A stretch of DNA of 39,360 nucleotides. Origin: a virus. The position numbers and the translations under genes are program-made. Location of the stretch: positions 1 through 39,360 of the IMG/VR virus record IMGVR_UViG_3300037485_000434, one strand, 5' to 3'. The notes below the pieces were generated by a model. It was not told the DNA's origin. It saw only the letters and a program-made list of their open reading frames with translations, and ran no database searches. Shown piece by piece: positions 22,093-29,962 of the stretch. Positions within the stretch are counted from its first letter, which is position 1. Each line of letters begins with the position of its first letter.

Positions 22093-22331
22093 AACTGTGG
22101 CACATGAGAGGGCCAGAACTGGCCGACCCCGCCGAGCGCCATGCGCTGCTGGCTGACTTGGTGGAAGAACTGCAAGACCGCGAGCCGGAATTGCTGGATT
22201 TAATCCGCAAGATGCTGGACATGACTGAGGCGGTCGAGGTCGAACTAGGTGGCGTGATAAAAGAGCTGCGCGACCAGATCGACGAATTGGAAGACGAGGC
22301 CGAATATTGGCAAGACAGGGCAGGAGAATGA
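22089..22331 (+). CDS. Acidic coiled-coil protein
   Basis: This 80-residue protein starts with GTG at 22089 (GTGA overlap). It is almost entirely helical and very acidic: LADLVEELQDREPELLDLIRKM, and ELRDQIDELEDEAEYWQDRAGE. Possibly a dimeric adaptor or DNA mimic; net negative charge is high. Function unknown. Confidence 0.68.
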   Translation: MKLWHMRGPELADPAERHALLADLVEELQDREPELLDLIRKMLDMTEAVEVELGGVIKELRDQIDELEDEAEYWQDRAGE

Positions 22332-22873
22332 CCCTGCCCCTGACGCAAGAGCAGATCAAGACCGCCCTGACAGTGCAGGGCGGTCGCATCGTATGGGCTG
22401 CAAGAACGGCTGACTTCTACGCTTCCAGCTTTTCCAACGCTTACGACCCAGAGGGGGCCGCAAGACATTGGAACAAGAATAGCGCCGGAAAGGCCCCAGC
22501 ATGGCGATACGACAAGATAAAGGCTGACTTTACTTGCACCGCAATGCTGCGTCAGGTAAGCCTGAAGGCAGCTTGTGCCGCGCTAGGCATCAGCTACGAA
22601 AAACAGACCCTGACAGTGGCACAAGAGCAAAAAGACAAGAGGGAAGATACTGCGCGGGACGTAGTGCTGCGCTGCGTCGAACTGTCTGGCGGTGTGCCAG
22701 TATGGCGCACAAGAACGCGAGACAGCCACCCTAAGACCAGCCAGAGCGTCCTAGATGACTTCAATTCTAGGTATGCTGGCAAACAGGTGAAGCCCCGCAA
22801 GGGGATTTACAAGATCAGCTATAACCAAGTCAGCGAGGCCCAGTTGCGGGCTTGGCTAGAGGAGAAACCATGA
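22328..22873 (+). CDS. Protein with two HNH-associated (WN/FN-AGK) DNA-binding-like repeats
   Basis: This 181-residue protein starts at ATG 22328 (ATGA overlap). Two parts match each other: GGRIVWAARTADFY...HWNKNSAGKAPAW (~17-60) and GGVPVWRTRTRDSH...DFNSRYAGKQVKP (~115-160). The pattern G-x-x-x-W-x-x-R...(W/F)N-x-x-x-AGK is the one normally seen at the N-terminus of phage HNH homing endonucleases, where it contacts DNA. Here it is duplicated and no HNH catalytic residues are present. It may be a free-standing DNA-binding protein derived from a homing endonuclease. The assignment is by eye. Confidence 0.65.
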   Translation: MTLPLTQEQIKTALTVQGGRIVWAARTADFYASSFSNAYDPEGAARHWNKNSAGKAPAWRYDKIKADFTCTAMLRQVSLKAACAALGISYEKQTLTVAQEQKDKREDTARDVVLRCVELSGGVPVWRTRTRDSHPKTSQSVLDDFNSRYAGKQVKPRKGIYKISYNQVSEAQLRAWLEEKP

Positions 22874-23334
22874 CGATGAACAAGACCCCTGCAAAGATGC
22901 AGACCTACCTAAGCAAGCTAGACGCGATGGGCCTAAGCCAAGTCAGGCTGCTGATCCCGCAAGAGGCCGAGGCAGATATGCAGCAGATGGCGGAAGCCAC
23001 GCGCTACAAGTATTTGCAAGGCATCGTGCGGAATGCAGATGACGCCGACCCGCGCCTAGCCGCACTGGCCCAGAGCAATCTGGCTGTCGCAGTAAAGCAA
23101 GACACTGTGGCAAGTTGGCGCAAAGCCCTGACTGCAAGTCAGCATATACTTTTTGATAAAAAGGTCTTGACCATGCAAGAGCATTGGTCGAATATGGTAA
23201 TGGCATCCGCCCGCGCTTCGATGCGGGATGACCCAGAAGCACTACGGCATAGGGCCGAGGCGGCGCTTGCCGCTATCGCCTACAAGAGCGCAAAAGATGA
23301 CCTGATGCGCTACGTCAACGAGGCTACGGCCTAA
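22870..23334 (+). CDS. Helical early protein, function unknown
   Basis: This 154-residue protein starts at ATG 22870 (ATGA overlap with the previous gene). It is almost wholly helical (MQQMAEATRYKYLQGIVRNADD, DPRLAALAQSNLAVAVKQDT, HRAEAALAAIAYKSAKDDLM), with no recognisable motif. It is followed by a 17-base gap and a Shine-Dalgarno site for the next gene. Confidence 0.65.
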   Translation: MTMNKTPAKMQTYLSKLDAMGLSQVRLLIPQEAEADMQQMAEATRYKYLQGIVRNADDADPRLAALAQSNLAVAVKQDTVASWRKALTASQHILFDKKVLTMQEHWSNMVMASARASMRDDPEALRHRAEAALAAIAYKSAKDDLMRYVNEATA

Positions 23335-23351
23335 CAAAAAAGGTATCTGCT

Positions 23352-23795
23352 ATGACCGACGACATCCTGATCGAACTTGGCCCCGATGACAGCATCGTGG
23401 ACTTTGCCCACAAGATCGCTGACCAGCTTTTTGAAAGCCTACGGCTAGAGGTGACAGAGATTGACCAAGCCGCCGAGCCGTTCATCAAGGCGCGGTTTGG
23501 TGAAGACGCCGCCAGCTTCTTGCTGTTGGTGCTAGGCCACCTTGCTGCGGACATGACGCGCTATGCCTCTTACATGGCTGCTGGCATCTATATGTGCGCT
23601 GGAACTGAGGACGCGGAAGGAAACCACGGGCTGGCTAAGGCTGCTGTGCAAGCGTTGCTGCGCGACCAGAAGAAGGCGGCGCAGTTGGGGCTGCTGGCGG
23701 CGGAACTGCGGTCGGAAGAAATTGTGGGGCAACTGGACGCTGGCAAGGATATGCTGGCTGAACTGCTCAAGAAGCACAAAGGGGCGGCGCACTGA
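23352..23795 (+). CDS. Acidic helical early protein, function unknown
   Basis: This 147-residue protein starts at ATG 23352 (AAGGT upstream). It has acidic N-terminal segments (DDILIELGPDDSIVDFAHKI), a hydrophobic core (FLLLVLGHLAADMTRYASYMAAGIYM), and a charged C-terminal helix (LAAELRSEEIVGQLDAGKDMLAELLKK). The hydrophobic region is interrupted by charged residues and is more likely a buried helix than a membrane span. Coupled to the helicase by TGATG. Could be a helicase partner; unproven. Confidence 0.65.
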   Translation: MTDDILIELGPDDSIVDFAHKIADQLFESLRLEVTEIDQAAEPFIKARFGEDAASFLLLVLGHLAADMTRYASYMAAGIYMCAGTEDAEGNHGLAKAAVQALLRDQKKAAQLGLLAAELRSEEIVGQLDAGKDMLAELLKKHKGAAH

Positions 23796-25087
23796 TGATG
23801 ACGCCCTTGCCAACCCAGATCGAAGACGCTGACTTTCTAGTCAGGCAGCGCCGGGCGTGTCTGTTTTCAGAACCCGGCACTGGCAAGACGCTGACTGCCT
23901 TAGAGGCATGGAAGCAAGTAGGGGGGCGGCTCGTTGTAGTCGCCCCGCCTATCGCCCTTGGAATGTGGGCCAAGAACATCGAAGGCCACTGCGGCAAGCG
24001 TGTGCAGCGCATCAAGAGCGGCAGAGACAAGATCGACCCCAAGGCTGACGCCTATGTCATGTCCTACGCTATGGCTGGCAAGTTTGCCTTGCGGCCCGAT
24101 GTGCTGGTGCTGGACGAGGCGGACGCATTGAAGACGCTATCGTCTGAGCGCACCAAAGCTATTTTCGGGGTGCGCTGCAAGATGGACGAGTGCCTAGCTG
24201 ATGGCGTCCCTTACGTTTGGTTTCTGACGGGGACGCCAATCCGGCGCTATGCTGACGATCTATATCCCGTGCTGCAAGCGTTCTGGCCCAATCTGCTACA
24301 GCATTACTTTCGCATTACCTCGCTGTCTGGCTTTCAGCAACAATTCTGCGTGACGCAGATGCGGCGCTTTCATCCGCGCCAGCCCATGAAAGCGACAGTC
24401 ATAGGCAACAAGAACGAAGACCAACTGCGGGACTTCATCTACGGCAACAAGATCGCTGTCCGGCGCACGATGGCGGACGTTGCGGCCTATATGCCGCCCC
24501 TGACTATCCGCCAAGTCATTGTGGACTTCAACAACAGTGAAGAACTGCGTGAGGCAACAGGCGAGGCAGTCTACGCTGGTGAGGCTGACCCGATTATGGC
24601 GAAGGCCCGCAGACTGCTTGGCGTAGCCAAGGCAAACCATGTGGCAGAATATGTCTACGATGTCTGGGAGCAACTGACTTGCCCTGTGCTGGTGCTGTAT
24701 TGGCACAAGGACGTAGGCAACGCGCTGGCGGAGCAACTCAAAAGCAAGAACCAGCTTTTGACCATACGCAAGATCGACGGCGCGACTTCGCAAGACAAGA
24801 GGGCCGAGGCAGAGGCAGACTTCAACGCGCAGCATTGCGACATTCTGCTGGGCCAGATCGCCTCTATGGGTGTCGCCATCAACTTGCAGAAAGGCAGTCA
24901 CTACGCTGTCTTTGCGGAGCGCGATTGGTCCCCCGCAGCCCAAGAGCAAGCCCTGCGCCGCCTCTGGCGCTTGGGGCAGGATACCCATGTGCAGATCGAC
25001 ATCTGTGAGGCAGAGCATCCGATGGACGAGGCTGTAGGCATGGTGGTGACGCGCAAAGGCAAGTCAGCCACCAAGATCATCGACTAA
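23795..25087 (+). CDS. SNF2-like DEAD-box helicase/translocase
   Basis: This 430-residue superfamily 2 ATPase starts at ATG 23795 (or 23798) by a TGATG overlap. Motif I EPGTGKT (K31), motif II DEAD (107-110), motif III FLTGTP (143-148), motifs V-VI in QIASMGVAINLQKGSHYAVFAERDWSPAAQEQALRRLWRLGQ (~350-395). The order and the RLGQ ending are of the phage SNF2 type. It lacks large insertions and is shorter than cellular SNF2 proteins. Expected to remodel or unwind forks or protein-DNA complexes during phage replication and recombination. Confidence 0.92.
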   Translation: MMTPLPTQIEDADFLVRQRRACLFSEPGTGKTLTALEAWKQVGGRLVVVAPPIALGMWAKNIEGHCGKRVQRIKSGRDKIDPKADAYVMSYAMAGKFALRPDVLVLDEADALKTLSSERTKAIFGVRCKMDECLADGVPYVWFLTGTPIRRYADDLYPVLQAFWPNLLQHYFRITSLSGFQQQFCVTQMRRFHPRQPMKATVIGNKNEDQLRDFIYGNKIAVRRTMADVAAYMPPLTIRQVIVDFNNSEELREATGEAVYAGEADPIMAKARRLLGVAKANHVAEYVYDVWEQLTCPVLVLYWHKDVGNALAEQLKSKNQLLTIRKIDGATSQDKRAEAEADFNAQHCDILLGQIASMGVAINLQKGSHYAVFAERDWSPAAQEQALRRLWRLGQDTHVQIDICEAEHPMDEAVGMVVTRKGKSATKIID

Positions 25088-25098
25088 GGGAAGTAAGA

Positions 25099-25407
25099 AT
25101 GCGAGTCAGAGTAAGAAGCGATATTTACAAGTCAGTCAAAGAGGTCGCAGAAGCCTTCGACATGACAGAAGAAGGCGTCTACGGCGCAATCTCACGGGGC
25201 AAAGCAGACTTGATTGGTCTGGGGCAAACTAAGCCAAAGAAAGTCGTCATTGGCCCCGTCGAATTTCGGTCTATGCGTTCAGCCAGTGAGGCACTAGGCT
25301 TACCGCGCAAGGCATATGCCGACATCATCAGTCGCGGTGGAGCAAAAAGAAAAGCGATGCTAGACGAGGCCATTGCCCGCTTTATTGAGAAGGTAACGCA
25401 GCCATGA
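25099..25407 (+). CDS. Tandem helix-turn-helix protein (NUMOD1-like repeats)
   Basis: This 102-residue protein has two similar modules: YKSVKEVAEAFDMTEEGVYGAISRGKADLIGLG (~10-42) and FRSMRSASEALGLPRKAYADIISRGGAKRKAML (~55-88). Each has the NUMOD1 type of short helix-turn-helix that binds DNA in phage homing endonucleases. No nuclease domain is present, so it is probably a small DNA-binding regulator. ATG at 25099 has AAGGGA upstream and ends with an ATGA overlap. Confidence 0.75.
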   Translation: MRVRVRSDIYKSVKEVAEAFDMTEEGVYGAISRGKADLIGLGQTKPKKVVIGPVEFRSMRSASEALGLPRKAYADIISRGGAKRKAMLDEAIARFIEKVTQP

Positions 25408-25619
25408 CTACAGCTACAATCAAGCACGTTATCATCAGAAGTCACGCTGCCTATAGCAGTTCTGACATACCAGAACGATCCGTAAGTCTGACTTGTCCAC
25501 CTTGGGAAAAACCTGATGCAGAGCATACAAGTAAAGCTGTTAAACTCGCTCAAGCGCGCAAAACAGTTGCTCTCGACACAGAGAGACAGCGAGTTAAAGG
25601 CAAGTCTGGAAGAGATTGA
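25404..25619 (+). CDS. Small early protein, function unknown
   Basis: This 71-residue protein (MTTATIKHVIIRSHAAYSSS) starts in an ATGA overlap, as many neighbours do, which supports it. The sequence is polar and basic at the end (QARKTVALDTERQRVKGKSGRD). A second reading frame (25516-25656) overlaps its last third. One of the two may be spurious; both have reasonable starts. Confidence 0.5.
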   Translation: MTTATIKHVIIRSHAAYSSSDIPERSVSLTCPPWEKPDAEHTSKAVKLAQARKTVALDTERQRVKGKSGRD

Positions 25620-25656
25620 GGACTTGGTAAAAAGGCTCTTGCGCGGTGACAGATGA
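25516..25656 (+). CDS. Small helical protein in an alternate frame
   Basis: This 46-residue protein (MQSIQVKLLNSLKRAKQLLS, then TQRDSELKASLEEIEDLVKRLLRGDR) starts inside the previous gene. It looks more like a natural helical protein, with alternating hydrophobic residues, than the overlapping frame does. The Shine-Dalgarno match is weak. It ends with an ATGA overlap to a 22-codon frame. Confidence 0.5.
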   Translation: MQSIQVKLLNSLKRAKQLLSTQRDSELKASLEEIEDLVKRLLRGDR

Positions 25657-25721
25657 CTGCGCTAGGACTGTGGTCTGGGGGGCGCATCCAAGCGGCAATG
25701 GACGTTTTGAAGCAATGGTAA
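25653..25721 (+). CDS. Possible 22-residue peptide
   Basis: MTALGLWSGGRIQAAMDVLKQW begins with an ATGA overlap at 25653. It is the only reading frame in the 130-base gap before the DUF6378 gene. Evidence is limited to the coupling; it may be chance. Confidence 0.25.
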   Translation: MTALGLWSGGRIQAAMDVLKQW

Positions 25722-25786
25722 GTTGACGGACTGCGCTACGGCCCAATCAATAGTAACCAAGCCCCCCGACGAATTTGGAGAGAACG

Positions 25787-26086
25787 ATGGCTTCTGTGCG
25801 CGAGAATATCCTAAGTCAGGCAGCGGATATAACAGCGGGCGACCGCGAGAAAGACTACGGCGATCCGCACGACAACCTGACTAACATGGCGCGGCTCGTC
25901 CAAGCCTACCTGTTCGGAAAGCACAGCATCGAAGTGGACTTGGACTCTGAGGACATGGCTTGGATCATGTTGCTACTGAAAGTTGCAAGGTCGTCTACAG
26001 GTTACAAGCACGACAACTATGTGGACGCCGCAGCCTACGCCGCCATCGCTGGCGAATGCCGAAATACTATCAACGATAGGGCTTGA
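25787..26086 (+). CDS. DUF6378-family protein
   Basis: This 99-residue protein starts at ATG 25787 with GGAGAG upstream; a TTG-initiated frame four codons longer is less likely. It reads MASVRENILSQAADITAGDREKDYGDPHDNLTNMARLVQAYL, and then DLDSEDMAWIMLLLKVARSSTGYKHDNYVDAAAYAAIAGE. The R-x-x-x-YG-x-P-x-x-N start and the LLLKxAR...HxDNxxDxAxYAAI end define DUF6378, common in phages next to replication genes. The all-helical, acidic-residue pattern resembles MazG-like nucleotide pyrophosphohydrolases, so a nucleotide-pool role is possible but untested. Confidence 0.85.
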   Translation: MASVRENILSQAADITAGDREKDYGDPHDNLTNMARLVQAYLFGKHSIEVDLDSEDMAWIMLLLKVARSSTGYKHDNYVDAAAYAAIAGECRNTINDRA

Positions 26087-26112
26087 CAGCCTACAGACTA
26101 CCGCACTACTCT
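26083..26112 (+). promoter_or_regulatory. Candidate internal promoter before the nuclease gene
   Basis: A perfect TTGACA (26083-26088), overlapping the previous stop codon, is followed after 18 bases by TACTCT (26107-26112), a weak -10. The 136-base gap is unusually long for this compact operon and contains no gene, which makes a second promoter for the replication genes plausible. Confidence 0.35.
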
Positions 26113-26222
26113 ATATCCAGACAAACACACACGACACGTTAACTGCTATGACCATGACCAGCGCACCATCGCATCGGCCCCATGTTCAGTCTGTGTTTGT
26201 CCTAACGCAACTGGAGGGCTAA

Positions 26223-27251
26223 ATGGCAATCGACCTATTCAAGTATATCGAAGAAGGTGTCGCGCTGAACAAGTCGGCGTGGCCTTTGCACGGAAGCACG
26301 GACGAGTTTCTTGATCGCAATGCGGTCCTGACCGCTTCCGAAAATCTGCGCTGCTTGCGCGAACTGAAGTTTTCCAAGACCACACCCCGCGAGAGCGACA
26401 AGTGGGGCATGGCAGAGCGCGGCCACGCTGTCGAGGCTTGGGTGGTCGAGCAACTGCGCCGCGCCATGCTGCTGCCCATGTTTGCTGGGGACGAACAGCG
26501 GTCCTTCCTGCACGACGAGAGCGGCCTGTCTGGGACGCCTGACGGCCTTGTGATGGTGGATGGCAAGTGGATACTGCTGGAGTTTAAGTCAGTCGATCCG
26601 CGCACCAATCTGGAAGCGATGACGGCCCCCAAGCCGCAACACGCCGCACAGGTGCAGCAGAATATGTGGCTGCTGGCGATGCACAACTACCCCGTCGAGG
26701 AAGCGATGGTGCTGTATGTGGACGCCTCTGACTTCCAGCGGCACAAGCAATTCAATGTGGCCTATGACGGCGGCGAGACAGCGCAGCGGGCAGAAATCCG
26801 CGCTGCGATCCTGTTCGACACAGATGTGATGGACTTGCCCGCAGAGGGCTTGACCAACAACGGCTGCACCTACTGCGCCTTCAAGGAGGAATGCAGTGTT
26901 ATTCAGGTTGCCAAGGGCGAGAAGCGCAAGGCCGACAAGCCGTCGATGCCCGTCTTCGCCCCGCGCGGCATCACTGAGTCAGTCAGGGAATACGGCTCCA
27001 TCAAGGAGCAGATCAAGGCTTTGGAAGCCCGCGCAGACGATCTGGCGGCTACCATCAAGGAGTATGCAACAGGAGAGAACCAGATGGAGTTCGACACTGC
27101 TGCCTACAGCGTCAAAGTCACGGAAGTGGCTGGGCGTAGGACACTGGACACCAAGGCTTACGAGAAGGCCACTGGGGTCAGTGCAGACGGGTTCTACAAG
27201 GTCGGCAAGCCGTCCGTCCGTCTGGAAGTCACAGCAAAACTAGACATATAG
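26223..27251 (+). CDS. Cas4/RecB-like Fe-S PD-(D/E)XK exonuclease
   Basis: This 342-residue protein has an active site GTPDGLV (D107) and LLEFKS (E120, K122), with the conserved Gln in AQVQQNMW (~143-148). Four Cys are placed as in Cas4/AddB-type nucleases: C44 in ENLRCLREL, then C215-x2-C218-x5-C224, enough for a [4Fe-4S] cluster. A coiled coil at ~255-285 and a C-terminal domain (EVAGRRTLDTKAYEKATG) are as in phage YqaJ/lambda-exonuclease relatives. Likely a 5'-3' or recombination exonuclease producing single strands for annealing. No CRISPR array or cas gene accompanies it. ATG at 26223 with GGAGGG. Confidence 0.88.
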   Translation: MAIDLFKYIEEGVALNKSAWPLHGSTDEFLDRNAVLTASENLRCLRELKFSKTTPRESDKWGMAERGHAVEAWVVEQLRRAMLLPMFAGDEQRSFLHDESGLSGTPDGLVMVDGKWILLEFKSVDPRTNLEAMTAPKPQHAAQVQQNMWLLAMHNYPVEEAMVLYVDASDFQRHKQFNVAYDGGETAQRAEIRAAILFDTDVMDLPAEGLTNNGCTYCAFKEECSVIQVAKGEKRKADKPSMPVFAPRGITESVREYGSIKEQIKALEARADDLAATIKEYATGENQMEFDTAAYSVKVTEVAGRRTLDTKAYEKATGVSADGFYKVGKPSVRLEVTAKLDI

Positions 27252-27267
27252 CCATAGGAGAAAACAC

Positions 27268-27978
27268 ATGGCAAACGAAGTTACCGCATCGCCGTTCGGC
27301 AAACCTGTCGCCCTAGTCAACGCTCAAGCGATGGCAGATGCAGTCACCGCATCCGCAGCGCAGGGGCAACTGGGCGGCGCACCTGACGGCTCCGTCTACC
27401 TCAACTTCACTGGTAAGCGCGGCGTCTACGAGTTCGGTAAGGACAAGGAAGACATCGACGCCAGCGAATTGTGGCTGGTGAACATCGCGTCCTTCGAGGA
27501 TGGCTATGTTTGCTGGAAGGGCGGCAAGACTATCGCCACCCGCATGGCGAACATCTACAGCGATCAGCGCATTCCTGCGCCCGCCGCCGACGAGCAAGGC
27601 CCGTTCAACGCCTCGCAGGGTGAAGGCTGGTTTGCAGCGAAGTCGATGGTCATCAAGTCGCTGGAAGCAGACGACCGCCAAGGCTACTGGAAGATCAACT
27701 CAAAGAGCGGCGTGGCTGTCTTTGCTGACTTGCTCCAGCAAGTCGGTGAGCGCCTCCGCGCTGGGCGTCCGTCTTGGCCGCTGGTCAATCTGGGCAAAGA
27801 GAAGTTTGAAGCCCAAGGCCAGAAGAACTACAAGCCCGTGCTGACTGTCTACGGCTGGCTGTCTGACGCTGCCGTGTCTGAACTGGCGGCTGACGCTGAA
27901 GCAGACATCGACGGGCTGATCCGCTCGTCGGAAGGCGGAGGCGTTCCCGCTGCTCGTCGTCGTCGCGGCGTCCTGTAA
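27268..27978 (+). CDS. Probable ssDNA-binding protein
   Basis: This 236-residue protein has a Thr/Ala-rich start, then GGAPDGSVYLNFTGKRGVYEFGK..ELWLVNIASFEDGYVCWKGGK, a beta-rich core (~40-190) with many aromatic residues, as in OB-fold single-strand DNA-binding proteins, then VLTVYGWLSDAAVSELAADAEADIDG. It lies between the exonuclease and the polymerase, the usual place of phage SSB or annealing proteins. It ends in RRRRGVL and lacks the acidic C-terminal tip of bacterial SSB; an acidic stretch is internal instead. ATG at 27268 with AGGAG. Followed by a hairpin. Confidence 0.7.
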   Translation: MANEVTASPFGKPVALVNAQAMADAVTASAAQGQLGGAPDGSVYLNFTGKRGVYEFGKDKEDIDASELWLVNIASFEDGYVCWKGGKTIATRMANIYSDQRIPAPAADEQGPFNASQGEGWFAAKSMVIKSLEADDRQGYWKINSKSGVAVFADLLQQVGERLRAGRPSWPLVNLGKEKFEAQGQKNYKPVLTVYGWLSDAAVSELAADAEADIDGLIRSSEGGGVPAARRRRGVL

Positions 27979-28014
27979 ATAAAAAATAGCCCCCAGTGAC
28001 CAAACTGGGGGCTA
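27975..28014 (-). terminator. Strong intrinsic terminator on the strand opposite to the early operon
   Basis: Stem TAGCCCCCAGT (27987-27997), loop GACCAA, ACTGGGGGCTA (28004-28014): 11 bp, perfect. On the minus strand the stem is followed by TTTTTTATTT, a good T-run; on the plus strand it is followed only by AGTTAACC. It therefore mainly stops leftward transcription, that is, read-through from the virion operon (ending at 32563) into the antisense of primase, resolvase and polymerase genes. Confidence 0.75.
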
Positions 28015-28068
28015 AGTTAACCTCGGCAGGGAGGTAAGTCTGCTAGGACCAAGGAGGATATTAGTGCT

Positions 28069-29859
28069 ATGGATAAGTCAGGTCAATACAAACTTGTGAC
28101 CACGCACGAACAAGTGCAGCAAGTCATCAAAGAAATCACAGACTCAGGCGCAGTCCATGCGCTGGACTTCGAGACAACTGGGCTGCGGCCCCATGAGGCG
28201 AAGGTGCGTCTGACTTGCATCAGCGGCCCCGCTGGCAACTACGTCATCGACCACTTGCTGTGCAAGCCGTTCGCCTACTACGCCAACGCGCTGGCGGACG
28301 CCTGTCCGTGGGCGGTGTTTAACGCTGGCTTCGAGGGGCGCTGGTTCGACTTCGCCACTGACGGGCCGGACGTTGTGCTGTTCGATGTGGGCGTCATGTC
28401 GAAAGCGAAGCTGGGCGGTCGCCCTCTGTCGCTGGCTGACATGGTGCGGCGCGATCTAAGCAAAACCCGCGACAACAAGCACCTTCAGGTGTCTGACTGG
28501 TCGCAGAAGGAACTGTCGCTGGAGCAGTATGACTACGGCTTCGAGGATGCAGAGGACACCTACAACCTCTACACGATGTGGGCCGCTGCGCTGACAGCAG
28601 AGCAGATGGCGGGCTTCTACGTCCTGAATGACGCATGGCGCGGCACGGCGGAAATGGAAGACACTGGCATGACCATCGACGAGGAGCATCATAGCCGCCT
28701 CATCAATATGTGGTCAGTGCGGCGCGTGGTCGCTGAGAAGGTGCTGCGCCGCTACACCCCGCCGGACATCATTGAGAACCTACGCTCAAAAAAGCAAATC
28801 TCTGACTTCCTGAAGACTGTCATGGACGAGACAAGTCTACGGGCATGGCCCAAGACGGATAAGTCAGAGCAACTCCAGACTGACCGCAAGCAGTTGCGTC
28901 AGGCGTCCTTCCGTTCGCCATACCCATTCTCGCGCTGGCTGGCGGCGATGATCGTGTTCAACCGCGCAGACAAGTATCTAGGCACTTACGGCGAGACGCT
29001 GCTGACGAAGCAGCGGCTTGCTGGCCGTGTCTACGGGCGCTTCAACATCGCTCAGGCCGTCACTGGCCGCTACTCGTCATCGAGCCCAAACCTACAGAAC
29101 ATCCCGCGCAATCCGCTGGTGAGGCGATCCTTCATCGCTCCGCCGGACACAGAGATGGTGCTGGCCGACTACAGCGGCATCGAACTGCGCGTCTTGGCGG
29201 AAGTCAGCAACGACAAGCAGCTAAAGCAAGATGTGATCTTTGGGGACGTTCACGCAGAATCAGCCATCACGCTGTTCAAGGTCGATCCTGCTGAGTTTAA
29301 GGCCCGCCTGAAGGCCAAAGACCCCCGCGCTAAGGAGATGCGCTCAAAGGCCAAGGCATTCAGCTTCCAGCTTACCTACGGCGCTGGCAACGCTGCTCTG
29401 GCTATGGTGCTGCGCTGCTCTGACGGCGAGGCGGCGGAATACGTCGACAAGTGGGCGGCGCGGTATCCCTACGCCTATGCGCTGCGCTTCCAGATGTTCG
29501 ATCAGATGAACGCCACAGGGCTGCTGCCTATCAAATCTGGCCGCACAGTCTACGTCCACAAGAACGAGCGGTCATTGCCAGTGGCGTCGAACTACCCAAT
29601 CCAAGGCGCTGCCGCTGATGTGATGTATCGCGCTGTCACGCGCATGAGTTTCAAAGTCTACGAACTGCCGTTCAAGTCGCGGATGCTGGCGTCGATCCAC
29701 GACGAATTGCTGATGCTGGCAGAGACGGGGCGCGGCGAAGAACTGCGGGAAATTATGGTCGAGGAGATGAGACAGGCTTGGTTAGACATTTTCCCTAATG
29801 CTGAGACGGCAAACCTATCGGAGAGCGCAGTCGGCCAATCGTGGGCGGCAAAGCCCTAA
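28069..29859 (+). CDS. DNA polymerase I-type (family A) with 3'-5' exonuclease
   Basis: This 596-residue replicative polymerase has a proofreading domain with DFETTG (D33, E35), NAGFEGRWFD (~95) and YDYGFEDAEDTY (~160). Polymerase domain: RYSSSSPNLQNIPR from R334, motif A DYSGIE (D367), motif B KAFSFQLTYGAG (~428-440), and motif C SIHDE (H544, D545, E546). The length is typical for phage family A enzymes without a 5' nuclease. ATG at 28069 has AAGGAGG upstream. It precedes the resolvase and primase-helicase. No separate sliding clamp or thioredoxin-binding loop is evident. Confidence 0.95.
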   Translation: MDKSGQYKLVTTHEQVQQVIKEITDSGAVHALDFETTGLRPHEAKVRLTCISGPAGNYVIDHLLCKPFAYYANALADACPWAVFNAGFEGRWFDFATDGPDVVLFDVGVMSKAKLGGRPLSLADMVRRDLSKTRDNKHLQVSDWSQKELSLEQYDYGFEDAEDTYNLYTMWAAALTAEQMAGFYVLNDAWRGTAEMEDTGMTIDEEHHSRLINMWSVRRVVAEKVLRRYTPPDIIENLRSKKQISDFLKTVMDETSLRAWPKTDKSEQLQTDRKQLRQASFRSPYPFSRWLAAMIVFNRADKYLGTYGETLLTKQRLAGRVYGRFNIAQAVTGRYSSSSPNLQNIPRNPLVRRSFIAPPDTEMVLADYSGIELRVLAEVSNDKQLKQDVIFGDVHAESAITLFKVDPAEFKARLKAKDPRAKEMRSKAKAFSFQLTYGAGNAALAMVLRCSDGEAAEYVDKWAARYPYAYALRFQMFDQMNATGLLPIKSGRTVYVHKNERSLPVASNYPIQGAAADVMYRAVTRMSFKVYELPFKSRMLASIHDELLMLAETGRGEELREIMVEEMRQAWLDIFPNAETANLSESAVGQSWAAKP

Positions 29860-29907
29860 ACACTACATCTTGTAGCCACTAGGGGCTGACCCCCCCATAT
29901 TGTGTGG
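29860..29907. promoter_or_regulatory. Pair of NrdR-box-like sequences before the resolvase gene
   Basis: ACACTACATCTTGTAG (29860-29875) and CCCCCATATTGTGTGG (29892-29907) match the NrdR consensus acaCwAtATaTwGtgt at about 12 and 10 of 16 positions. The equivalent bases are 32 bp apart, the three-turn spacing usual for paired NrdR boxes. The rest of the gap (29860-29962) has no gene and ends in an AAGGAGG ribosome site. There is no nrd gene in the window. The match is by eye and tentative. Confidence 0.35.
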
Positions 29908-29962
29908 CTTCACAGATGCCTACAAAACGATCAATATCACAGTTCTGCTAAGGAGGACCACC

